Source: Halocatena pleomorpha (GTDB taxonomy: Archaea; Halobacteriota; Halobacteria; Halobacteriales; Haloarculaceae). Taken from it: a stretch of 64,000 nt of DNA. The notes beneath the pieces were generated by a model. The model was not told the origin of the DNA and did not search any database. It worked only from the letters and a program-made list of their open reading frames with translations. The DNA lies in NCBI RefSeq assembly GCF_003862495.1, contig NZ_RRCH01000002.1:1-64000 (forward strand), written 5' to 3'. Within the stretch, counting starts at the first letter, position 1; each line of letters starts with the position of its first letter. Of the stretch, positions 28,153-38,260 are shown piece after piece. The position numbers were made by a program, and so were the translations under genes.

Positions 28153-30762
28153 ATGTCGGAGTGGACGCAGCCGTATCCGATCGAGCGACGGTCGATTATC
28201 AAGGCTATCGCGGGGAGCGTCGCTACCGGGCTCGGTGCAGGTGAGGCACGCGCCGACTCCACGGGAACACAGCGCACTCGCACGTTGATGGACGGCACCG
28301 ACCAGGAGACGGCTCTCTACATCAACGACTCCGGGATCGACGGCATGACAACGTTCGTCATCGGAGGAATGCACGGCAATGAGGAGGCGGGCTACCTCGC
28401 GGGCGGTGACATCAAAAACTGGGTCCCGTCGGCTGGCACTCTGCTCGTGCTTCCCCGGGCAAACATCGTCGGGGTCAGGGATGGGACGAGAGGCGGACCA
28501 ACCGGCGATCTGAACCGGCAGTTTCCGCTCGAAGAGCACCCGACCACCGACCTGGCGCGAGAGATATGGAACAGCATCACCGAGTACGATCCGGATCTCC
28601 TCATCGATCTGCACGAGTCGGTGGGACGGTACATCGACGGTAGACTCGGCCAGTCGATCGGCTACTCTCCGCTCCGCAACCTCCGCGGTGCAGCTCAGGT
28701 GTCGATCGACGCCATCAACGAATCGATCGATACCCAGAAGAACCACTTCCACCCGCGCTTTCTGCCGAGTCCCGCAGAACCCCCCGACGGCGTGCTCGTC
28801 CAACGGACAGCCTTCGAGTTAGGAATTCCGACGTACATCATCGAAACCTATGATGGTCTCACCCTCTCTGCGCGCGTGCGATGGCAGAAGTCCCTCGTCA
28901 AGCGGCTGCTGGACCTTCGAGGGGCTGAATACGATGCTGACGATCCACGCCACGTGCTTGCTATTGAGGGGTCAGGTACCTTGACGAGTTACACTATCGA
29001 CGTGAGTGGGTCGATCGAAGCGACGGACACTATCGACACCAACGACACAGTCACAGAGACCCACACCGACGGTACCGTGAGTACCAGCATCGACTACTAC
29101 CACTACACTGGCCGGATTACCGCCTTCAATATGACTGACGGCACGTTTGACGACATTACGGTGTACATCGACGGGGTGGAGAAAACCATTACCGAACTCA
29201 CGCCAGAGGCCACGAGTGAGTTGCGGATCACCGGGACAGGTCCCGAGGTAGCGTACCAACTTAGTGTCGACGAACCGTTCACCGCGACGGCCTCGATGGA
29301 GGACAACGATCGTGTCTTCGGGGACCGGGCCTACGGCGTCGTCACAACCGGGACGGACATCTACGAGTACACCCGCGCCGTCGATCGTTTCGACGTGACG
29401 GCGGGTGATGCCGACGACCTCACCCTCGAAGTCGACGGCGACCCAGTAACAGTCGACGACCTCGATGAGAACCCGACGCACGATCTCTGGATTATTGGCA
29501 CTGGCTCCGACGTGCGCTATCGGGTTGCAGTGAGTGGGACCGTCTCCGGCACCGATTCACTCGAATCACACGACGAAGTCACGGATTACACTGTCTCCGG
29601 GAAGGTGGGCAGCCTGAACGACCACGTCCGATTCACCGGAGACATCCTTTCGTTCGAACTCATTGAGGGGAGTGCTGACGATGTCGAGATTCTAGTCGAT
29701 GGGAACGAACAGACGGTTTCGGACCTGAATCCATCCGACGTGCACGAACTGCGCGTATCCGGAACCGGCCCTCGAACGGAGTATACCGTCGGGGTGACTG
29801 ATATCGTGTACCCGACAGCGACGAACGAGGAGTCCGACCGTATTGGGATCGACCGTATCGAGGGAATTGTTCGTGATAAGGATGACACTTACCTGTTCCG
29901 AGGGGAGGTGACCTCGTTCAGAGTCGAAGAGGGATCGGTCAGCGATATCGATGTCTTCATCGACGGACAGCAACAGTCACTCGACGCGTTACATCCCAGC
30001 CAGTCCGAGGTACGAACACTCACTGTCGATGATCCAGGGCAGACCTACGATCTCGCGGGGGACTACCAGGCCCCGGTCGTCATCGCCAACCCACCATCCT
30101 CCAACGGCGATCAACCGTGCCACGTGCGGTTGCGGAACGTCTCCCGTCAGAGCTTCGATGCCCGCATCGAGGAGTGGCTCTACATGAACGATGTCCATTA
30201 CGATGAGACGGTCGGCAGTCTAGCCATGGAAACTGGGAGGCACGAACTGGATGATGGGCGCAGTGCTTCCGCCGGACGGGCCACTGTCGACACTGACTGG
30301 CGGAGCGTCTCGTTCGAGCAACCATTCGAAACGACACCAGTTGTGCTCTGCCAGACGGAAACCGAACAAGGCTGGCACCCCATCGTCACGCGAGTGAGAA
30401 ACGTCTCGCCGGAGGGGTTCGACGTGAGAATTCAGGAAGAAGAGGCCCACGGAACACACTACACGGAGGCACTCGGCTATATCGCCCTCGAATCAGGTGT
30501 AGGCACGCTAGACGGGACGGCGTTTGAGGCGGGACACACAATGTTGGACCACACGTGGAATCGCCTCGCCTTCGATCGAGAGTATTCGAATCCCGTCTTC
30601 CTGGCGGGAATACAGTCTTTTGCCGGGTACAATACGTGTAATCTCCGCCATCGGAACCTGTCGGAGACGGGTGTTGAAGTGACGGTCGAAGAAGAACAAA
30701 GCAGTGACGAAGAGCAAACGCATGTGAACGAGAAGGTGGCGTATCTCGTACTCGAAGAGTAA
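28153..30762 (+). CDS. Tat-exported M14-like zinc peptidase with beta repeats and lectin-like module
   Basis: Starting at ATG 28153, the 869-residue product opens with a Tat signal (IERRSIIKAIAG). Residues about 65-255 form a succinylglutamate desuccinylase/M14-type zinc hydrolase: GGMHGNEE (His74, Glu77), DLNRQFP, DLHES (His154) and a likely catalytic Glu231 in YIIETYDG. Residues about 270-620 carry four copies of a roughly 90-residue beta repeat (TGTGPEVAYQLSV, FRGEV, VFIDG types). Residues about 625-869 match the lectin-like module of the 25908 protein. It may release amino acids from a peptide or glycan conjugate at the cell surface. The target is unknown. Confidence 0.82.
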   Translation: MSEWTQPYPIERRSIIKAIAGSVATGLGAGEARADSTGTQRTRTLMDGTDQETALYINDSGIDGMTTFVIGGMHGNEEAGYLAGGDIKNWVPSAGTLLVLPRANIVGVRDGTRGGPTGDLNRQFPLEEHPTTDLAREIWNSITEYDPDLLIDLHESVGRYIDGRLGQSIGYSPLRNLRGAAQVSIDAINESIDTQKNHFHPRFLPSPAEPPDGVLVQRTAFELGIPTYIIETYDGLTLSARVRWQKSLVKRLLDLRGAEYDADDPRHVLAIEGSGTLTSYTIDVSGSIEATDTIDTNDTVTETHTDGTVSTSIDYYHYTGRITAFNMTDGTFDDITVYIDGVEKTITELTPEATSELRITGTGPEVAYQLSVDEPFTATASMEDNDRVFGDRAYGVVTTGTDIYEYTRAVDRFDVTAGDADDLTLEVDGDPVTVDDLDENPTHDLWIIGTGSDVRYRVAVSGTVSGTDSLESHDEVTDYTVSGKVGSLNDHVRFTGDILSFELIEGSADDVEILVDGNEQTVSDLNPSDVHELRVSGTGPRTEYTVGVTDIVYPTATNEESDRIGIDRIEGIVRDKDDTYLFRGEVTSFRVEEGSVSDIDVFIDGQQQSLDALHPSQSEVRTLTVDDPGQTYDLAGDYQAPVVIANPPSSNGDQPCHVRLRNVSRQSFDARIEEWLYMNDVHYDETVGSLAMETGRHELDDGRSASAGRATVDTDWRSVSFEQPFETTPVVLCQTETEQGWHPIVTRVRNVSPEGFDVRIQEEEAHGTHYTEALGYIALESGVGTLDGTAFEAGHTMLDHTWNRLAFDREYSNPVFLAGIQSFAGYNTCNLRHRNLSETGVEVTVEEEQSSDEEQTHVNEKVAYLVLEE

Positions 30763-31317
30763 TTCACCATTGATCAGGCCGGTGAAGATTGGCAAACGTG
30801 ACCGTGTTTCCTCACCGCCTCGACGTTGATGAGATCACACTTCCAGAGCTCTCTGAACTTCGCCACGAACTGGAGCTGTTCGAATACGTTAATCAGTTGG
30901 CGTGCGATCGAAGTATTCGCCGTGACGGATGGGACATCCACCAGATTGGCGTACATCTTCGTCCTAGTGATCGTCGGCTGTCTAAGGTATGACTGCGGCT
31001 ACCGAGAATCACTCACAACTATAGAAGAACACCTGCGCTATTGATCAGCTGTTACTCCCTACTGAATACTGTATCTGTCAGTCGTTCCTAGCCGTATCCT
31101 TGGGAAGATTGATTTATCAATTTCTGATCAGGACAGGTAGTATGATCGGCACATTCTGTACAGTCACTATCGCTATTGTGTGTCTTCATTTCTGTAACAA
31201 CATTCAATGTTCTTTGTGTAATATACTTAACAGTATCATGCATAGATTGCCTCAAAGACATATAGAAAACAAAACTATTATAATAGTGGACAAAATAATT
31301 GGATTTGGTGTTGTCAA
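30763..31317. other. Intergenic region, AT-rich on the right
   Basis: A frame at 30789-30992 (beginning MANVTVFPHRL, 67 codons) could be a small or decayed gene but has no other support. From about 31100 the DNA becomes AT-rich, as does most of the following 3.6 kb. Confidence 0.35.
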
Positions 31318-32994
31318 TTGCAACCAACAGATAAGGAAAAGGAAACTAAACAAGACACACATTGCAATGATAGTGTGAATCGCCGTTCGTATCTGAAGTT
31401 GATCGGTGGAGCAGCTGTTGCGGGAATTGGCGGTGTACCAGCCGTGCGTGGTGCTGATGGATTGCATCGAACACTCACGATCGAAGGGCCGGGAGCAAGC
31501 ACAAATTACGAATTCACGGTTGAGGGAGATTTGGCCAAAAGTACAGCATTCGGTGGCACGATCCATGGTCATGACGAGATTTCGGGGAGTACAGCGTCAG
31601 GCCACGTCGGTGGGGGACGTGACAGCTACACGTTCAGCGGGGAGATCACGTCGTGGTCCGGCGACTACGACGCGCTGACACTCTATCTGAACGGAGAGGA
31701 GCTCAAAAATCTCATCACCATCAAAGGGCGCCCGGACCAGTCGGTCTCCTACCGATTGCGTGTGGATGGAGAGGTGTTGAAAAGCACCGAGTTCGCCGGC
31801 TCGATCAACGACTCCGATGAGATCTCCGGCCGAACCAAAGACTACGGGCTCGATACGAGTATCCGTACTGAGGACGATCTCCGTGGGGAGACCGTCGTGG
31901 AAGGGTCGGTGAGCGGCGGTACGGATAGCTTTCTGTATTCTGGCGATGTTAGCGACCTCACTACCGATGCCGAGCTCGAGGTGTACATCAACAGTGAGTT
32001 AGTGAAATACGAGGAGTTCGAGCGCGATACGATCACGATCGACGGCTGTGGCTGTGAGATCGCCCGTGAGTATTCCTTTACCGTCGAAACCGATGTCGCC
32101 AAAACCGACGCCTACAACGCCTCGATCAACAGTGGCGATACGATCGACGGCAGCGAGGTAACTGGCTCCGTGGTGAGCGGGCGCGACAGCTATGTTTACA
32201 CCGGCGAAATCCAAGCCATCGACATCCCGTCCAGCATCCAAGTGCTCAAAAACGGGACAGAGGTTACCCCCGGTTCGTTACTCGGTGAGAAGAGGTTCCA
32301 ATCAAGGAAGCTTCCGCACACGCTGACGATTAGTATCGATAGACAAGAGCGGGTGGACTACGGCTTTAGCGTCACTGGTGATCTTGCGACCGGCCCGCTC
32401 GGCAATTCAAGCAGTGGTGATCGGGCTGCCAACGGCTACGGCCGCGGTTACGGTGCCAACACCGGTGCGGACGAGTATCTATACTCTGGCGAGCTAGCGA
32501 GCCTCAGCGACTTCACTTGTCTCCAACTGGACGTCGACCATGACTATCAGCAGCTCATCGTTCGGGATCTCACCAACAGTGCGAATCCGCCGTATGGCTA
32601 CGAGATTACGGTCAGCGGGGCACTCTCGAAAGCAGACTCGAACAACAACGCAACGATCGATGGAGGAACTGTCTCTGGGAAGGTGGCTGGAAAGACAGAT
32701 GTTTTCGACTTTACTGGAGAATTGATTGAGGTTATTTTCCCGACCTCGATCAAGGTCAAATTCGAAAGGGACATCAATCAAGCGATTGGTTACAAAAGCT
32801 ATTCCTTAAGATGTCAATATGGAAGCTATCATTACGAAGTGGATATAGATGCATGTACTGAGACGATCGAACGCGGTCACTTCGTATTCAGTGACGGCAC
32901 GAGGATTCCAGTAGCAGCAGAGTTCGTTTCTGAAAACAAAGTTCGATATACCATCGATGGAGAGGAATTCAAACTTGGAGGTGGATGGCCATGA
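31318..32994 (+). CDS. Tat-exported beta-repeat protein
   Basis: This protein of up to 558 residues has a Tat motif (NRRSYLKLIGG). No ATG precedes the signal: TTG at 31318 or GTG about 19 codons later are the possible starts. The mature part has about five repeats of a 90-residue beta unit with the recurring pattern Y-F-V-GDLAKS, GDEISG, SGxVxGGxDSY and YSGEI. This pattern also underlies the middle of the 28153 protein. A GYGRGYG segment interrupts the fourth unit. No catalytic motif is seen; probably a surface or secreted structural or binding protein. It ends in an ATGA overlap with the next gene, suggesting the two products act together. Confidence 0.75.
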   Translation: MQPTDKEKETKQDTHCNDSVNRRSYLKLIGGAAVAGIGGVPAVRGADGLHRTLTIEGPGASTNYEFTVEGDLAKSTAFGGTIHGHDEISGSTASGHVGGGRDSYTFSGEITSWSGDYDALTLYLNGEELKNLITIKGRPDQSVSYRLRVDGEVLKSTEFAGSINDSDEISGRTKDYGLDTSIRTEDDLRGETVVEGSVSGGTDSFLYSGDVSDLTTDAELEVYINSELVKYEEFERDTITIDGCGCEIAREYSFTVETDVAKTDAYNASINSGDTIDGSEVTGSVVSGRDSYVYTGEIQAIDIPSSIQVLKNGTEVTPGSLLGEKRFQSRKLPHTLTISIDRQERVDYGFSVTGDLATGPLGNSSSGDRAANGYGRGYGANTGADEYLYSGELASLSDFTCLQLDVDHDYQQLIVRDLTNSANPPYGYEITVSGALSKADSNNNATIDGGTVSGKVAGKTDVFDFTGELIEVIFPTSIKVKFERDINQAIGYKSYSLRCQYGSYHYEVDIDACTETIERGHFVFSDGTRIPVAAEFVSENKVRYTIDGEEFKLGGGWP

Positions 32995-34190
32995 GTACTA
33001 ACACAGGAAAAGAAACGAAGGGTGTTGGAGGTGGCGGAGACAGTTCAGTCAAGTCAGCCTCAGCAGCTGTACTGGTGTTTGTTGGCGGAAAAGATGAGAA
33101 CGTTGACGACCGGAACAGCGTATTTCCAGATACTTCTCCACCAGTGCTAGGTATGGAGTTGCCTATCGACGACACGATGTTCTACGGCGATGGAATTGGA
33201 GAACTCCCAGAGACGTTGACAGAAGCGGTCGCCGCAGAGAAGAATGTTGATGGTCTTGACGGAACATACAACAAATTTAGGTTCAAGAATTCAGTCCAAA
33301 TATACTACGATACAACGGAAGAAGGGGAAATTAAAAATGGCACGGTCAGAATAACTGTGAATTCCCAAAAAGATGGGGATACAGTGGAAGTTGCTGACAA
33401 CACAAGCGAATCCATAAGAAGCAGCTTCACATCACCGCAAGATCTGTTCTTACCAAACAGCCCAGAACAACCATCCTATACAATACTAGCTGACGATTGG
33501 AAAGACTCGGACATATTCGATCTTCTATTTGGTAGTCAAAAGAAGCGCGCGGCTCCATATCCCCGACATATGGATGCAGAGAAGGATAAATTCCAGTCCC
33601 CAAATAGTGGTTTAGTTGAGGGAATTCGCGTTGCTACTATCTGGGGATCTGCAAATCCGTACACTAAAAAGATGACAAATCCTTCAGAGATACCGTTCCT
33701 TGACGGAGAGGTCCCTGATAACCCTATCATCTATAACTGGATAGAGCTAACGCTACTGACTGACGGAACGACATATGTACGAGTTCCAGACGCAAGCGTA
33801 TTCCCAAAGCATGTTGGCTATCTTCGAAGCCCTCTATCAAATGGTAGAAGCACGAAGCGCACCACAAGCGGTCTTCGGTACATCCTTGATGAGACTGTAA
33901 CGACAGCCGATGATACATACGATGCCGCTATCCGTGAAGATTCCAATAACGTCTGGGATCGATTCAAACAGGAAACTGAACAGAGCTATGTTGTTCCATA
34001 CAAGTCAATAAACAGTATATATCGCTGGTCGTATGACTCAGTCGATTCACCGCTTTATGATCATCCAGTGATGGCATATGGCGAAGCTGATGACGGAAGC
34101 GAACTCGGTCGGGAAGAAGTTCTTGACAAACTTCCAGATAACCCACTGTTCCCAATGCCGAACGATTTCCTTGTTGATACTAGACCCTGA
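32991..34190 (+). CDS. Unknown protein coupled to the exported repeat protein
   Basis: This 399-residue protein matches no family I know. The ATG at 32991 is chosen because a GGAGGTG lies seven bases upstream and because it forms an ATGA overlap with the preceding stop; an in-frame ATG at 32985 is too close to that site. There is no signal peptide, although the first 35 residues are Gly/Ser-rich (GVGGGGDSSVKSAS) followed by AAVLVFVGG. Composition is polar with many Asp, Thr and Asn and few cysteines. The gene is AT-richer than most of the window, a sign of separate origin. Coupling implies a fixed dose relative to the exported partner. Confidence 0.7.
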   Translation: MSTNTGKETKGVGGGGDSSVKSASAAVLVFVGGKDENVDDRNSVFPDTSPPVLGMELPIDDTMFYGDGIGELPETLTEAVAAEKNVDGLDGTYNKFRFKNSVQIYYDTTEEGEIKNGTVRITVNSQKDGDTVEVADNTSESIRSSFTSPQDLFLPNSPEQPSYTILADDWKDSDIFDLLFGSQKKRAAPYPRHMDAEKDKFQSPNSGLVEGIRVATIWGSANPYTKKMTNPSEIPFLDGEVPDNPIIYNWIELTLLTDGTTYVRVPDASVFPKHVGYLRSPLSNGRSTKRTTSGLRYILDETVTTADDTYDAAIREDSNNVWDRFKQETEQSYVVPYKSINSIYRWSYDSVDSPLYDHPVMAYGEADDGSELGREEVLDKLPDNPLFPMPNDFLVDTRP

Positions 34191-34234
34191 AGATCTGTAG
34201 AGGAGGACATATTCAGATCGTTGTAGTACAAAGA

Positions 34235-34768
34235 TTACGATCGGATTTTCTGAACAGACCAGTAGAGTATAAGTGAACTCCAGGTACCTAGAACTGCAGC
34301 GATAGCTGTAGCTACCATAATGAGCCCAAAGAGAATGCTTGGGCTTAGTTTTCCCAACTTCACCACTTCCCCAACAATTGGCACTGACGACAATGGAGAG
34401 GCGAGTTTCGCAAGATGAACTATACCGATTTCCGTAAGAATCGCCAAAGGCGGGAAAACGAATAGTCCTACTAATGCTTGTAGGAGGATAGCCTTTCGAG
34501 ATAGTGGCTGTCGAAATTTTAACTCTACTATTGGAATGATGAGTATTGGATAGACTATAATGATGAAGATAGATGGAATGATAATAGGTGCAGGTAGACG
34601 TATCCCATAGTTTTCAATGATTGGTATATATACAACACCCAGGATGGCACTAATAGTTAGGTTCATCATAGAAAATAGAATTAGTGTTACTATGACCTGG
34701 ATAATGGGGTGCCACTGGGTAGCAAACGTCCTATTTTTCATTAGGAGTAGTTTGTGCTGAGGGATCAT
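34235..34768 (-). CDS. Four-TM membrane protein
   Basis: This protein of up to 177 residues has four strong hydrophobic segments (about residues 23-48, 60-85, 95-118 and 145-170) joined by short loops. An internal ATG ten codons in (MKNRTF) may be the real start. AT-rich like the two genes before it, and convergent with them. No family recognised. Confidence 0.6.
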   Translation of the reverse strand: MIPQHKLLLMKNRTFATQWHPIIQVIVTLILFSMMNLTISAILGVVYIPIIENYGIRLPAPIIIPSIFIIIVYPILIIPIVELKFRQPLSRKAILLQALVGLFVFPPLAILTEIGIVHLAKLASPLSSVPIVGEVVKLGKLSPSILFGLIMVATAIAAVLGTWSSLILYWSVQKIRS

Positions 34769-35646
34769 GTAACTTTATACAGATAGATTCCCTCACCATT
34801 GATCTGTGGCATTTCATCACTCTATCGATAAATAAGAACGTCCCATGTTCCTATCGGTCAACGGTACCAGTTAGACATATAGCTGCCGTGTGCCAACATC
34901 GCCAGCCCACTGTTCATGAATCCATCAGCAAAGCGTGGGACAACGGTACAGCGACACTAAATGATAGTCTCGGCTGAGCCGTTGGAATTACCGAACGCAC
35001 TGAAATACCGCGGATTGCTATCGACCACCTGAATGAAGCCGGGCCCATCCTTGCGCTTGCGGATCGTTGAGCGGGGATGTACGCCAATCCGGTGAGTGTC
35101 CATCCGTCGCGTGAGCACTTCAATTGCACACTAGCTGATGAACTCGTAGTCGGCCCGACTTGCCACGTTGATTCATCGCCAAACCAGAACGCTTCAGCGA
35201 CGTCGCACTGACGCTCGTCCGGCGTATCGACACCAGAGTGAGCGACGATCTCGAAGCAAGAGCTGGCGACGTTACGCATTTTCGAAATACTACCTTGGCG
35301 AGGGTAGTGTTCAGTTTGATGAGCTGCACCAGTTGATGAGGCGGATATGGGGGCTGATCGCGCGGCTTTGATTGGTATCGTTGAACGTGTTGCTGGCAAG
35401 CAGTTGGTTCTCTGTAGTCTTTTGGGTCGTTAATTTGTGAAACAACTCCTTGTAGGGGAAGTTGAGACTACACCGGGTTTAGCGAGGCTGTGATGCGTGA
35501 TTTCAGCCGAATTAGTGAACAGAAACTGCTTCAGACCGAGTTCAAACGACCATTCTTATCTGACCTCCAACTGTTTCAGGAGATTTCCGCGACTGCTACC
35601 AGTGTTGCCACTCAAAGCTTCGGCGCTCCCTCGGACTGAGTAGCCT
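34769..35646. other. Decayed mobile DNA
   Basis: Both strands have broken open frames between 34914 and 35399, with protein-like stretches changing frame (for example PRFADGFMNSGLAMLAHG on the minus strand near 34920). This looks like a degenerate insertion sequence of a family I cannot name, lying beside an intact transposase gene. Confidence 0.35.
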
Positions 35647-37323
35647 TTAGCCGATTCCTGTTTCCTCCTTCAACAGCGTCAGCGTGTTGTCGGCCGTCAC
35701 GATTGGCGAGTACTCGTACTCACCGGTCAACTCGACCTGTACGAGCAGGTCCACCGCTCGCCAGATCGAATACAGCAGACAGGCGAACGCGAAGTAGAAG
35801 AACCGCAGCCCGAAATTCTTGGAAGTCGTCGCCGCCATGAAGCGTTTGATCGACCTGTACCCACTCTCGATTTCCCACCTGTAGCCATACTCACTGAGGA
35901 AGCCACTGCCGCGGTTGGACATGAACACCGAGTACTGCCGATGATCGTCGTGCTCTGAGTCCTCTTTCCGGCGATAGATCAGCGTCGTCTCGTGCCATTT
36001 GTTCTTGCCGAGGTGGAGCTTCCGGTCGGTCTCGTAGCGGTCCTGACCCCGTTGGAGCAACCGTTTGGCCTGGGCTTTCTCACTGGTCTGCATCCGCTTC
36101 GGAACGACGTAGAAAAGCCCACGCTGGCTGATCATCTCCAGAAGGTGCTGGCTATCGAACTCCCGGTCCATCAGCACGTTATCGACGTGAACGAGGTCCT
36201 CAGCAGAGTTGAGCAAATCCTCGACGATCTCCTTGCATGACTCTCCTTTCCGTACCGGACGGGCATCAAGGACGAGCGGGACGGCGTTCCCGACCAACTG
36301 GACTGTCGCCCACTGGTAGGCGTACTCGTCGGTCTGTTCTTTCGTCCCGATGATCTCGTCCTCGTGGCCCGTCCTATCGCCCGTGAAGGGGTCGGCTTCA
36401 GTGATGTCGATAGCGACGATGCCTGCGCGGAAGAATTCCTCTGTCTCTGCGACCTCGTCGATGAGTTGCCGGATCGCCTGTCGGTACATCTCGCGAATCT
36501 GCTCGATAGAGAGGTCGCGGATGTGGTCGCGATGAGCGTGTCCGAGTGGTGTTCGCTTCCGTGTTGACTCGTGGATGAAGCTGCGAGCGCCATCGTTGGC
36601 GGCCAAGTTCTCACGAAGGCCGAGATAGGTCTGTAAGCCCCAGTAGGCATTCTCGTGAATCTCACAGTTCTCATCCTGGTCGAGCGAGAACGCGGGAAAG
36701 ACGACACGACTGACATGATCAGTGATCGTCTTAGCATTGTCGAGGATGGCTCGGTTATCCGGCTTCGATTCGTCTACGTCGTTACCCCGAAGCGGAAGGC
36801 TCTGTTCTGGTTCGCGCGGGACAGCGACATCCGCGTTTTGTGCTTTGACGAGGATCGTTCGAGCAGCTTTCTCGACTGTCTCACGCAGGTCTCTCGTGAA
36901 ACGCTTGTTCCAGCTACGCCACAGTGTCGATTGGTCAGGAACGGTCTCCAACCCCAAGCACTCACGAAGCGCGGGGTGGCTCTCGAGGTACTCGATGAGT
37001 GCTGTCTCGTGCACCCACCCGTGGAGCTCTTTCAGCAAGAACACCCGGAAGAGGGTGTCTATTTTGTAGCGTGTCGAACCCCCGTAGCGGTCATGGGCTT
37101 CGAATCGGAAGTAGGTCAGCGGAAGTTCGCAGACGAACTGCTCAACCGAGTCGTGACTCGGATGGGTGAACCAGACTCCCGAGACGACTCGAACGTCCGA
37201 TTCTAATCCACCAAGTGAGGTGCAATCGTACAGCGGTGTTGAATTATATATGGGCCATTCGATATGCGACTGGTATGCAATCTGGCGAAAGACACTACGC
37301 TTGGATTCACACGTTGTAGTCAC
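35647..37323 (-). CDS. IS4-superfamily DDE transposase
   Basis: This 558-residue transposase is apparently intact. The DDE triad is visible as VAIDITEADP, VLMDREFDSQ and YRWEIESGYRSIKRF, the last followed by the hydrophobic FFYFAFACLLYS segment. Cut-and-paste transposition is the family activity. Fragments of relatives occur at 13371 and 42646, and more distant relatives at 39374 and 61943. I could not fix the terminal inverted repeats by eye, so element ends are not given. Confidence 0.88.
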   Translation of the reverse strand: MTTTCESKRSVFRQIAYQSHIEWPIYNSTPLYDCTSLGGLESDVRVVSGVWFTHPSHDSVEQFVCELPLTYFRFEAHDRYGGSTRYKIDTLFRVFLLKELHGWVHETALIEYLESHPALRECLGLETVPDQSTLWRSWNKRFTRDLRETVEKAARTILVKAQNADVAVPREPEQSLPLRGNDVDESKPDNRAILDNAKTITDHVSRVVFPAFSLDQDENCEIHENAYWGLQTYLGLRENLAANDGARSFIHESTRKRTPLGHAHRDHIRDLSIEQIREMYRQAIRQLIDEVAETEEFFRAGIVAIDITEADPFTGDRTGHEDEIIGTKEQTDEYAYQWATVQLVGNAVPLVLDARPVRKGESCKEIVEDLLNSAEDLVHVDNVLMDREFDSQHLLEMISQRGLFYVVPKRMQTSEKAQAKRLLQRGQDRYETDRKLHLGKNKWHETTLIYRRKEDSEHDDHRQYSVFMSNRGSGFLSEYGYRWEIESGYRSIKRFMAATTSKNFGLRFFYFAFACLLYSIWRAVDLLVQVELTGEYEYSPIVTADNTLTLLKEETGIG

Positions 37324-37405
37324 TACGAGATTGTGGCCGTGACACGCGCAAGAGTCCGTCTAACTGCACAACAGAAGGACTCTAGTTTGCAGTATCGGGA
37401 ATAGT

Positions 37406-38260
37406 TCATGCAGGCGAGGTTACTGAATCATCAGCTTCTTTCCATTCACCGAGTCCAGCGGGATCAAGATGGACGTGGACGTCTGAAACTGATTCGACCT
37501 CGCGGACGCGTTGGCGAAGATCTGATTCGAGATCGTGTGCCTCAACCACAGTTAGATCTTGGTCTACTTCAGCATGGAACTCAACCTCGACCATGTGCCC
37601 GGAGTAGTACGCGACGAAATCGTGAATCCCGTGAACGGCAGAGTGCTCTCGAATCTGCTGTTTGATTGCTTCCTGTTCTGATGCGGGAGGTGCACTATCG
37701 GCAAGGTACTGAATATTCTCACGAGAGATGTCTACTCCTTGGTGGATGACGAGCAGACTCACAATGCCGCCCGCAATCGGGTCGAAAATAGGGTAGCCGA
37801 CGGCCATACCCAGGACGCCCACAAGGGCTGCACCTGTGGTATAGAGATCATTGAGGCTGTCGGCGGCAAGCGCTCGGAGACTCGGTAGCTGGAGTTCTTG
37901 ATTCTTGTATTGCGTATACCAGTAACAGAGATACATATCACCGAGTGCGAACAGGAGTCCGAGTACGAGCCAAATACTGTACTCGGCAGAGACACCAGTA
38001 AGAATCGAGTGAGCTGCATCGTACAACAGTTTGAGTCCGAGAAGAACGAGAACCCCACCAACGAAGAGCGCAGAGAGCGGTTCGAACCGATTGTGTCCGT
38101 GTGGATGTGAGTCATTAGCATCATCGAAGGCGGATCGGCCCCAGATCAAGACGACACCGCTTGCGAGAAGGTCAGCGACGGAGTGCGCTGCGTCAGCGGT
38201 GAGTGCGAGGCTCCCGGTGAGCAGTCCGAGTGTGCCCTCGACACCGATTTTGAGGGCATT
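37406..38260 (-). pseudogene. CDF metal transporter truncated at its N-terminus by an IS
   Basis: The frame reads NALKIGVEGTLGLLTGSLAL, then TADAAHSVADLL, HPHGHNRFEPLSALFVGG and a cytoplasmic C-terminal domain ending VHVHLDPAGLGEW. This is a cation diffusion facilitator (zinc/cadmium/iron exporter family). The TADAAHS-ADL metal site and the HxHGHxR motif are present. The first 20-30 residues, including the start codon and the beginning of the first membrane segment, are missing because an IS630-type element begins at 38261. The first in-frame ATG (38149) lies after the first metal-site motif, so a functional product is unlikely. Confidence 0.85.
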
